Source: JABSSA01 sp039984715 (lineage in GTDB: Bacteria; Pseudomonadota; Alphaproteobacteria; Rhodobacterales; Rhodobacteraceae). Taken from it: a stretch of 64,000 nt of DNA. The notes beneath the pieces were generated by a model that had not been told where the DNA came from, searched no databases, and saw only the letters and a program-made list of their open reading frames with translations. The DNA is taken from positions 269,709-333,708 of the forward strand of contig JBDWUA010000008.1 of NCBI GenBank assembly GCA_039984715.1, read 5' to 3'. The position numbers and the translations under genes are program-made. Each line of letters opens with the position of its first letter. Positions within the stretch are counted from its first letter, which is position 1. This document shows positions 52,869 to 59,995 of this stretch, piece after piece.

Positions 52869-53894
52869 TTAAGCGGAAGCGCGCATAATCAACTTGCCCT
52901 CGAACAAAGTTTCCTCGCGCGGCGTGTCGTCGCCTTCAATCGAGCGAAACAGAATCTCCACAACACACCGTGACACCGAATCATAGTCCTGCGCAATGGT
53001 TGTTAGAGGCGGACATGTAAAACGCGAAAAAGGGTGGTCATCCTGACCTGCCACGCGAATCGTACAATCCGGATCACGCCCCACGCGTAGACGTCGTTCA
53101 TAGCACGCAGTCAGAAAGCCAATGGCCAATCTGTCGTTGCTGCACAGAACCGTATTTGTACTGAATTGCTGACGTTCAAGCGCTTTGCCACCCTCGACGC
53201 GCCCAATTTCTTCAATCGCCCAGCCTTGGCCTTCCGCTTTGACGATAATCGGTTCATGGCCCAGTTGCTCCATCGCCTTAATATACCCTTGCCGCCGCTT
53301 ATTGGCGTTTGGGTTTGACGGATTGCGCATTTCGAAAAAGCAGGGGGGTTCGCCAGTGCGACATAGATAATCGACAATTAACATTGAAAACTGCGGGTTA
53401 TCCGAGCCGACAAAAGCCAAACCAAGGTCTTGGATGTTACTGTCGAACAAGACGGTTGGAACGTCGTCGCAGAACTTTTCTATGGCCCCACGTTCGGATG
53501 CACGTCCCAGAGGTGCAAGCAGTACACCCGCCGGTTTCAAGGAACGCAGACTGTCCAGAATATCAACTTCGAGAGCTGGGTTCCCATGCGCGCTGTACAA
53601 CGTTGGACGGTATCCCGCATCAATACAACGTTGTTCAATGGTGCGCGCAATTTCGGCAAAGAACGGGTCGGCCAGATAAGGCACAACGATACCGACATTC
53701 TTGGTTAGCTTTCGGTTCTGATTCATCGCATAGATGTTTGGTCGATAGTCGTGTTCTTCCAGCGCCGCTTCAATACGCTGGCGTGTGGAGGGGCGTACAC
53801 TTTCGGGATCATGAAAGAACTTCGAAACCGTTGGTCGGGATATCCCGATCACGGCTGCGAACTCCTCCATATTCCGTATCTTGGCTTCGCTCAT
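52869..53894 (-). CDS. LacI family transcriptional regulator of polyol use
   Basis: The 341-residue regulator has the N-terminal helix-turn-helix FAAVIGISRPTVSKFFHDPESVRPSTRQRIEAAL (about 12-45) with hinge YRPN, then a periplasmic-binding-protein-like effector domain starting NVGIVVPYLADPFFAEIA. It lies directly upstream of smoE on the same strand, so it probably controls the operon, with a hexitol or fructose as effector. That link is inferred from position. Confidence 0.9.
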   Translation of the reverse strand: MSEAKIRNMEEFAAVIGISRPTVSKFFHDPESVRPSTRQRIEAALEEHDYRPNIYAMNQNRKLTKNVGIVVPYLADPFFAEIARTIEQRCIDAGYRPTLYSAHGNPALEVDILDSLRSLKPAGVLLAPLGRASERGAIEKFCDDVPTVLFDSNIQDLGLAFVGSDNPQFSMLIVDYLCRTGEPPCFFEMRNPSNPNANKRRQGYIKAMEQLGHEPIIVKAEGQGWAIEEIGRVEGGKALERQQFSTNTVLCSNDRLAIGFLTACYERRLRVGRDPDCTIRVAGQDDHPFSRFTCPPLTTIAQDYDSVSRCVVEILFRSIEGDDTPREETLFEGKLIMRASA

Positions 53895-54107
53895 TCCACC
53901 TCGCTTCCAGTGAATGCTTGTAATTGACGCTATTCGAGAATGCGCCCACAGTCACCTTTACATGCTTCACACTGCCTTACCGCGCGCAAAGATTGCAAGT
54001 CGCCATGGCAAAAATATGTTCGGTTTTCGTTGAGTTTTCGAGAATTATCGTAACTCAGGGTTGAAATCCGAACTCTTGCGTATGCCTGATGTTGCGACGC
54101 GAACGGG

Positions 54108-54869
54108 TCAAGTGATGGCTTGTTGGCCCCGAAGTGTCATCGCTGTGCGCCGCAAAACATCCAAGATATGATCAAGCGTAGCAGGGTCAGAGACATGGTT
54201 GACGGACACTGCCGTACCCAACACGGATTGCACCGATCCGATGACCCCGACAGGCACGGCAATGCCGCACATGCCCATTTCGAATTCATTCCGCACGACG
54301 GCGAATCCTTGTGCACTCGCCTCCTGTATTTTCGATTTGATCGACCACAGGTCCATATCGGTGGCTTCTGTCAAACGCTGCATTTCGGTCTTGGCCAGAA
54401 TATCCACGGCCGATTCAAAAGGCGTGCGCGCCAGCAACATCCGCCCAATGGCCGTGTGCAACAGCGGCAATGTGCTGCCCACGGAAAACCCCAAAGACAC
54501 ACGCGCTGACGCCATAGCAGAGCGCGCCACGTAAATCGCGCGGTCTTCGTCGCGGATCGCCAGCGAAATCTCTCCGTCGAGCTCTTCTGCAAATTGATTG
54601 AGGACAGGTTGAATGGAGCGTCCGTAATCATGCGCCGTCAAATACCCCCCCGCCAGCGCCAGAACACGCGGTGTCAGGCAAAGGTTGCGATCCCGTTTGC
54701 TGAGGTATCCGGTGTCCAAAAGGGTCAGGCACAAGCGTCGCACCGTGGCCCGATCAAACCCGGTCAGGCGAGCGATGTCGGCCATCGTCAGGTCGCGGCG
54801 TCCGGTTTCAAAACAAGCCAGCACGCTGAGACCTTTTGCAAAAGTAGAAGCGCTGTCATTGCTGCTCAT
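54108..54869 (-). CDS. IclR family transcriptional regulator
   Basis: The 253-residue protein has an N-terminal winged helix (FAKGLSVLACFETGRRDLTMADIARLTGFDRATVRRLCLTLLDTGYL, about 10-55) and the IclR effector domain (about 75-240). This is the pattern of PcaR/PobR-like regulators of aromatic degradation. It is divergent from the Rieske/GS-like operon, with a DUF1877 gene between, and is the best candidate for its regulator; this is inferred from place and family. Confidence 0.9.
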   Translation of the reverse strand: MSSNDSASTFAKGLSVLACFETGRRDLTMADIARLTGFDRATVRRLCLTLLDTGYLSKRDRNLCLTPRVLALAGGYLTAHDYGRSIQPVLNQFAEELDGEISLAIRDEDRAIYVARSAMASARVSLGFSVGSTLPLLHTAIGRMLLARTPFESAVDILAKTEMQRLTEATDMDLWSIKSKIQEASAQGFAVVRNEFEMGMCGIAVPVGVIGSVQSVLGTAVSVNHVSDPATLDHILDVLRRTAMTLRGQQAIT

Positions 54870-55180
54870 CGTGAAACCCTTTCGATTCCGGCTATGGTTG
54901 ACTTGAAATTTCCATCGAAGGCCAGATGATTTTGACCATCACGGCACAAACCTAACGACATTTCAGAAGATCGGGAACGCGGTCCTTCGTGCAGATCGCA
55001 GCGAATGGTGGCTGTGAGCCCAAGGTGCAGGATGCTGCATATTGCATGAAAGTCTGCTATCACGCTTCTGATAAGAAAGCGGAGGCCCCACGACTGATCT
55101 AGTTGTGCCGTTTCGAGTTCATTTGTAGCTTAAAAGTTTGTGGAGGCCTTGCTCAAATTTGGATCAAGGAATTGCTCACT
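54870..55180. other. Intergenic region between IclR gene and DUF1877 gene
   Basis: This 311-base stretch has no supported gene. A 17-base motif (54997-55013) similar to one behind the DUF1877 gene is present. It should hold the divergent IclR promoter. Confidence 0.5.
54997..55013 (+). repeat. Copy 1 of a 17-base motif flanking the DUF1877 gene
   Basis: CGCAGCGAATGGTGGCT here and CGCAGCGAACGGCGGCT at 55702-55718 agree at 15 of 17 positions. The second is set in a longer stretch (about 55686-55760) that looks like a dispersed intergenic element of roseobacters, by recollection only. Confidence 0.45.
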
Positions 55181-55666
55181 ATGAGTATGTGCTTACAGTT
55201 AATTTCTATTAACCCTCAGGACATAGAGAAGCTGTCGCTTGGCGACACAATTGAAGAATTATTGGATGAACACTTTGAAGCCCGAAGCGACTATGCACTT
55301 GACCTAGATAAGAATTGGGATGGTGTCGACTTTCTGTTTTATCGGGCAGATCAGTCATCGTTCTCTCGCAATTGGTTAACCGAGTCGGGTGAGCAAATTG
55401 GCGAGGACCTAGGATATGGACCTGCGCGCGTTTGGACCAGTGAGTTGGTAACTACAATCACCGAAAAGACAAAATTGCGTGACGCTGCTTCACTCAACGC
55501 CGCCTTCGACTTTGAGTTATTTGAGCAAGCGGAAGTGTATCCTAACATTTGGGATCAACAAGACCCCCAAGACAGAGATATCATCTTGTCTGCGTGTTCC
55601 TATCTTCAACGGATGTTGCGAGCTACTACAAATCGAGGAGACGCCCTTTTGGCTGCCCTAGTTTAA
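55181..55666 (+). CDS. DUF1877 family protein (YfbM-like)
   Basis: The 161-residue protein begins MSMCLQLISINPQDIEKL and has the DUF1877 pattern: LDLDKNWDGVDFLF (about 38-51), GEQIGEDLGYGPARVWTSE (about 70-88) and EVYPNIWDQQD (about 122-132). The function is unknown. The start at 55181 has AAGGA about ten bases upstream; the longer frame to 55103 is unlikely. The gene uses more A and T codons than its neighbours and stands alone between similar short motifs, which suggests separate acquisition. Confidence 0.8.
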   Translation: MSMCLQLISINPQDIEKLSLGDTIEELLDEHFEARSDYALDLDKNWDGVDFLFYRADQSSFSRNWLTESGEQIGEDLGYGPARVWTSELVTTITEKTKLRDAASLNAAFDFELFEQAEVYPNIWDQQDPQDRDIILSACSYLQRMLRATTNRGDALLAALV

Positions 55667-55685
55667 CGTGTACCCATCTTAAAAG

Positions 55686-55760
55686 CTGCCATTGGCGCAG
55701 CCGCAGCGAACGGCGGCTTCGTCCGCCTAACCGACTTTGGCGCAGCCCTGCCGAACGTCC
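55686..55760 (+). repeat. Copy 2 of the motif and surrounding intergenic element
   Basis: The stretch contains CTGCCATTGGCGCAGCCGCA, then the 17-base motif (55702-55718) and ACTTTGGCGCAGCCCTGCCG. It has internal repetition (GGCGCAGCC occurs twice). No open frame fits it. Confidence 0.4.
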
Positions 55761-55942
55761 AGTTTAAGTCAGACTTGCGTGACGTTTAACCCAAAAGGAC
55801 GAGCTGCGCCCGTCTGATCAAACTCAGAAAATCCATCTGATCGGGTTCAAGAGGCTCGACGTATCGCCATTTCGATGCGATATTGTACGATATGCGGTGT
55901 TAAGTTCGTATAACGCACAATCTGAACGTATCTAAGGCTAAA

Positions 55943-56332
55943 ATGACCCAAAACGATCAGACAAAGACCGAGGCCTCGCTGGACCAAGGGGCGGATACGT
56001 GGGTTGTGATTGCGCGCTCAGAAGACTTGGACACTGCGCGACCGGTCAAGCCAATCACGTTGAACGGTCAGAATCTGGTGCTGTTTCGGGATGACGAGGG
56101 CGAACTGGGATTGATTGGGCGCAACTGTCCGCATCGCGGGGCGGATTTGTGTTTTGGTCGGCTCGAAGATAACGGTTTGCGGTGCCCGTTTCATGGGTGG
56201 CATTTCGACAGAACCGGCCAGTGTGTGGAACAACCTGCGGAACCGGAAGGGTCACTCATGTATAAATCCATCAAAGTGCCCATGATCAAAGTGGTCGAAT
56301 TGAACGGCCTGATCATGGCCTGTCCGGATTGA
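55943..56332 (+). CDS. Rieske [2Fe-2S] protein, stand-alone cluster domain
   Basis: The 129-residue protein is a Rieske domain with ligands Cys62/His64 in RNCPHRGADL and Cys81/His84 in RCPFHGWHFD. The sequence from about residue 35 to 105 has the form VKPITLNGQNLVLFRD...CPHRGADLCFGRLED...CPFHGW...QPAEPEGS, which is the cluster-binding insert of full-length oxygenases of the type encoded next door, not that of typical Rieske ferredoxins. The next gene lacks this insert. The two are in one operon, 65 bases apart. It probably supplies the cluster in trans. Confidence 0.9.
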   Translation: MTQNDQTKTEASLDQGADTWVVIARSEDLDTARPVKPITLNGQNLVLFRDDEGELGLIGRNCPHRGADLCFGRLEDNGLRCPFHGWHFDRTGQCVEQPAEPEGSLMYKSIKVPMIKVVELNGLIMACPD

Positions 56333-56397
56333 CCTGCGATGCCTAGATCAACGCAGTTTTCATCCGAAAGTGTCTCACGGCAAAAGGAAATGACCAG

Positions 56398-57642
56398 ATG
56401 ATCAGTCAACAGCTGAACGATCAGATTACACGTGTCGGACCGGCGGACCCTGCTGGTCGGGTGTTGCGTCATTACTGGCAGCCCGCAGCGTTGGTCGATG
56501 AATTGGAAGGTCGCGCCAAAGTTCCCGTGAACTTGTTGGGGGAACGGCTGGTTCTGGTTCAACATACAGACGGAGCGCTGTCGTTGGCGACACGTGTGGC
56601 GCAGGCCTCAGAACCGTCTGCGCATTATCCAGCGCCGGACGCCATAACGATTGATCCGGATGGGCCGCGGTATCCGGTGGTGGCGCAAAAGGGCATTTTG
56701 TTTGCCTATATGGGTCCGGGTGATCCGCCGCCCTTCCCGAATTTCGACTGTTTCAGGGCGCCGGACACGCATGTGTTTGCGTTCAAGGGCCTGTGGCATT
56801 GCAATTGGTTGCAAGCGCTTGAGATCGGAATCGACCCTGCCCACGCGTCGTTCTTGCATCGCTTCCTTGAGGATGACGACCCCGAGGACGGCTATGGCAA
56901 GCAGTTTCGCGACAAGGCGGCGCATACGGATATGCCGATGACGCAAATCCTAAGGGAATATCCGCGCCCAGACATCGAAGTGGAAGAAACCGGGTATGGT
57001 TTAAAGATCACGGCGCTGCGGCATATGGAGAACGATCTGACCCATGTGCGTGTGACCAACCAGATCTTTCCCGATGCGATCTGTATTCCGATGTCGCGCG
57101 AAATGACGATCACGCAGTGGCATGTGCCGGTCGATGACGAGACATGTTATTGGTACACGCTGTTCACCAGCTTTCAAAAACCTGTCGATAAAGATGTTAT
57201 GCGGGCGCAACGGCTCAAGGAACATCGCCTGCCTGATTATGCGCCACTGAAGAACATGGACAATGAGTACCACTTTGATCCGGCAGAACAGGAACGGCTG
57301 ACCTATACTGGTATGGGGCTGGACATTAACGTGCATGATCAATGGGCGGTTGAAGGCATGGGGCCCATTCAAGACCGCACGCGCGAACATTTGGGGCGCA
57401 GTGATGTGGCGATCATTCGATACCGACGGATGCTAAGACAGGCGATCAAGGCCGTTGAAGAGGGCAATCAAGACTCGCTGTTGATGCAAAAAGATGCTGA
57501 GGTGGCTGGCATTATTGGTCCCTTGTCCAATGACGCAATCGCATCAACCCACGATTGGGATGCGTCAAGCTGGCAAGCTGACATGCAACGACGGGACGCG
57601 TGTCCTTGGGATGCATCTGTTGGGCCGGATCACAGGCAGTAA
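56398..57642 (+). CDS. Ring-hydroxylating oxygenase alpha subunit lacking its Rieske segment
   Basis: The 414-residue protein has the N-terminus NDQITRVGPADPAGRVLRHYWQPAALVDEL and the catalytic domain of Rieske non-heme iron oxygenases. The iron site fits Asp146, His149 and His154 in GIDPAHASFLHR, with MTITQWHVPVDDET further on. The stretch between about residues 60 and 92, where relatives have CxH and CxxH cluster ligands, reads RVAQASEPSAHYPAPDAITI and contains no cysteine. The preceding gene encodes a matching Rieske domain. The substrate is unknown; the following GS-like gene suggests an amine or gamma-glutamyl derivative. Confidence 0.88.
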   Translation: MISQQLNDQITRVGPADPAGRVLRHYWQPAALVDELEGRAKVPVNLLGERLVLVQHTDGALSLATRVAQASEPSAHYPAPDAITIDPDGPRYPVVAQKGILFAYMGPGDPPPFPNFDCFRAPDTHVFAFKGLWHCNWLQALEIGIDPAHASFLHRFLEDDDPEDGYGKQFRDKAAHTDMPMTQILREYPRPDIEVEETGYGLKITALRHMENDLTHVRVTNQIFPDAICIPMSREMTITQWHVPVDDETCYWYTLFTSFQKPVDKDVMRAQRLKEHRLPDYAPLKNMDNEYHFDPAEQERLTYTGMGLDINVHDQWAVEGMGPIQDRTREHLGRSDVAIIRYRRMLRQAIKAVEEGNQDSLLMQKDAEVAGIIGPLSNDAIASTHDWDASSWQADMQRRDACPWDASVGPDHRQ

Positions 57643-57652
57643 GGAAAACCGC

Positions 57653-59116
57653 ATGCGTGCGTCAATGTCAGAACAAATTGCATCGGGGACGATGGCGGCG
57701 CGCGGTGTGCTTGATGAGGAAGGCATTCGCAAAGCCGCCGCATTGGTGCAGCGTGTTGAAACGGATGGGTTGGAAACCATCCGGCTTGTGTTTCCTGACC
57801 AGCACGGGATTTTGCGCGGCAAAACGATTGTGGCGCGGGCGTTGACGTCGGCGTTTTCATCTGGCATCGGTGTCGCCTCGACGCTGTTGCTTAAGGACAC
57901 GTCACATCGGACGGTTTTCCCCGTTTGGGACGAAGACATCGCCATTGATGCGCATCCGCTGAAGGGCGCAAGTGATGTGTTGTTGGTGCCTGATCCAGAT
58001 GCGTTTTATCCGGTGCCTTGGTCGCCCCATTCCGCGATTATGTTATGTGACGTCGTCCATCGATCCGGTGATCCAGTGTCGATCAGTGCGCGCACGGTGC
58101 TGACGCGGGCCACTGACCAACTGGCCACAGCGGGATATGGCGCGTTGTTTGGGCTTGAGGTCGAGTTTCAGATATTCGAACGGGTCGATGCAGCGCTGGA
58201 CCATCCCCAAGCGACAATGCCGCCAGCCCCAGTGCAGACGCGCAATTTGAACCAAGGCCATCAGTACCTGACCGAAACCCGTTATGACGCGGCGGACGGA
58301 ATTCTGGACGATATCAGACGTGCGGCAGATGACATGGGATTGGCGGTGCGCACCGTTGAAATCGAAATGGGCCCAAGCCAGTTTGAATTCACCTTTGATC
58401 CGGCAGATCCAAAGACCCAAGCGGATCGGTTCGTCATGTTTCGAACATTGGTCAAAGAGCTGTGCCATCGCAAAGGGTTGCATGCCACGTTTATGGCCAA
58501 GCCAAAATTGCCAAATGCGGCGGCAAATGGCTGGCATATTCACCAGTCGCTGTCTGATTTGAAAACCGGGCAAAACCTGTTCATGCCGCACAGCGATGAC
58601 GCGTTGACCGCTCATGCGGATGGTTGGATCGCGGGGCTGTTGGATCATGCCAGCGCGTCTTGTTTGCTGACCACGCCGACGATCAATGGGTATAAACGGT
58701 ACGCTCCGTTTCAGTTGGCCCCCAATCGCATTCAATGGGGCAGCGACAATCGCGGCGCGATGGTCCGCGCGTTGTTATACGCAAATGACACGGCCAGCCG
58801 CATCGAAAATCGCGTCGCGGATACCACAGCCAACCCATATTTCGCCTTCGCGGCACAGCTATTGGCTGGGCTGGATGGGATCGAACGGCAGGCCAAGGCC
58901 CCTGCCCCGACGCACACGCCCTATGATACAGACGCCGCCCATTTGCCAAGCAATCTGGCGCAGGCCATAGATGCATTTGACGGCAGCGCCTTTTATCGCA
59001 AGGCCATGGGTGACGCGTTTGTGGATTACCTTGTTCACATCAAACGGGCCGAATGGGATCGTTATTTGATGACTGTTTCGGATTGGGAACATACCGAATA
59101 TTTCAACCTGTTCTGA
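57653..59116 (+). CDS. Glutamine synthetase-like gamma-glutamyl ligase
   Basis: The 487-residue protein is a glutamine synthetase fold ligase of the PuuA/GlnT/AtdA1-like group, not housekeeping GlnA. It has GLEVEFQIFE (about 158-167) and EIEMGPSQFEF (about 235-245) with metal-binding glutamates, NGWHIHQSL (ammonia/amine-site histidine, about 291-299), NRIQWGSDNRGAMVR (about 350-364) and ENRVADTTANPYFAFAAQLLAG (about 379-400). Enzymes of this group attach glutamate to amines such as putrescine, isopropylamine or aniline. AAGGA lies eight bases before the ATG at 57653. It follows the oxygenase gene by ten bases. Confidence 0.9.
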   Translation: MRASMSEQIASGTMAARGVLDEEGIRKAAALVQRVETDGLETIRLVFPDQHGILRGKTIVARALTSAFSSGIGVASTLLLKDTSHRTVFPVWDEDIAIDAHPLKGASDVLLVPDPDAFYPVPWSPHSAIMLCDVVHRSGDPVSISARTVLTRATDQLATAGYGALFGLEVEFQIFERVDAALDHPQATMPPAPVQTRNLNQGHQYLTETRYDAADGILDDIRRAADDMGLAVRTVEIEMGPSQFEFTFDPADPKTQADRFVMFRTLVKELCHRKGLHATFMAKPKLPNAAANGWHIHQSLSDLKTGQNLFMPHSDDALTAHADGWIAGLLDHASASCLLTTPTINGYKRYAPFQLAPNRIQWGSDNRGAMVRALLYANDTASRIENRVADTTANPYFAFAAQLLAGLDGIERQAKAPAPTHTPYDTDAAHLPSNLAQAIDAFDGSAFYRKAMGDAFVDYLVHIKRAEWDRYLMTVSDWEHTEYFNLF

Positions 59117-59127
59117 CGGGTCGGGGC

Positions 59128-59880
59128 ATGAGCAATGATCTGGGTCTGCCATGCGATGCCACACCAGTGCGCGCGCAGGTGTTCGAAGACACGTTGGACG
59201 GCTATATCCCGCTTGAGCTGTCCATCCAGAACATGTTGGACCGTAATGGATTTCAGGCCGCTTGGATTGTACTGATGCACGCGCCGGTCATGGATATCCC
59301 CGGTTTGGCCGCAACCGCACCTGTGCCGCTGATCTTGCCCCAATCCTGTTCCGGTTTGATCGATAGCATGGACATTGTCGCAACGCGTCTGAACACAGGA
59401 ACACAATTGTCGGGTGTCGGTTCATGGCGGTGGAGCGCGGCAGACCGTGCGCATGAAACAGAATTTGCGCAAAAGCATCGGCTGGGCGAACCTGTGTTCA
59501 TCCGGGGCATCGGGTTTGAACGCACTGAAACCCCGTCGTTGTTCAGCCAATCCTTTGGACCCTTGGCCTTAGCGGACCCACAAAGCAGCACCGTTGCGTT
59601 TGTGCGCTGCAAGCCTTGCGATCTGGAACCGCAATTGCAGGCATTGGGATGGGCGCGCACCGCCATTTGGAGCATGGGGGAACATGAGGGCCGCAGAATT
59701 TGCGCCAGTCATGCGTTTCAGGCCCCCTCTGCCCTGTTCGCTGACATCTTTATGCGCGATGACGCGAACAGGTTGGCCACCAGTGAACGATCGCCCCTTG
59801 CCCGTTGCGATTATGTTTTGGTTGATTTGACAGGCACACTGCCAAACGTTGACGCATTGGCGTGCAGAGCTTTGCGTTGA
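59128..59880 (+). CDS. Hypothetical protein of the split-Rieske operon
   Basis: The 250-residue protein is not recognised. It has no signal peptide or membrane segment. Visible features are an N-terminal acidic region (VFEDTLDGYIPLELSI), several cysteines (about 9, 74, 161, 164, 193, 224, 245; CKPCDL is a CxxC) and the C-terminal CDYVLVDLTGTLPN. It starts 11 bases after the GS-like stop, so it is co-transcribed. A role in the same pathway, for example as a reductase-free accessory or hydrolase, is only a guess from position. Confidence 0.6.
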   Translation: MSNDLGLPCDATPVRAQVFEDTLDGYIPLELSIQNMLDRNGFQAAWIVLMHAPVMDIPGLAATAPVPLILPQSCSGLIDSMDIVATRLNTGTQLSGVGSWRWSAADRAHETEFAQKHRLGEPVFIRGIGFERTETPSLFSQSFGPLALADPQSSTVAFVRCKPCDLEPQLQALGWARTAIWSMGEHEGRRICASHAFQAPSALFADIFMRDDANRLATSERSPLARCDYVLVDLTGTLPNVDALACRALR

Positions 59881-59995
59881 TTGTGCGGGATTCCCGTTAT
59901 TCTCAACCTACACGCGTTTAAAATCCCCAACCCAAGAATAGTTGACTAGATTGAACGCAGACGACGTTTTTTCAACAGATTCGAAAGGGTGCATT

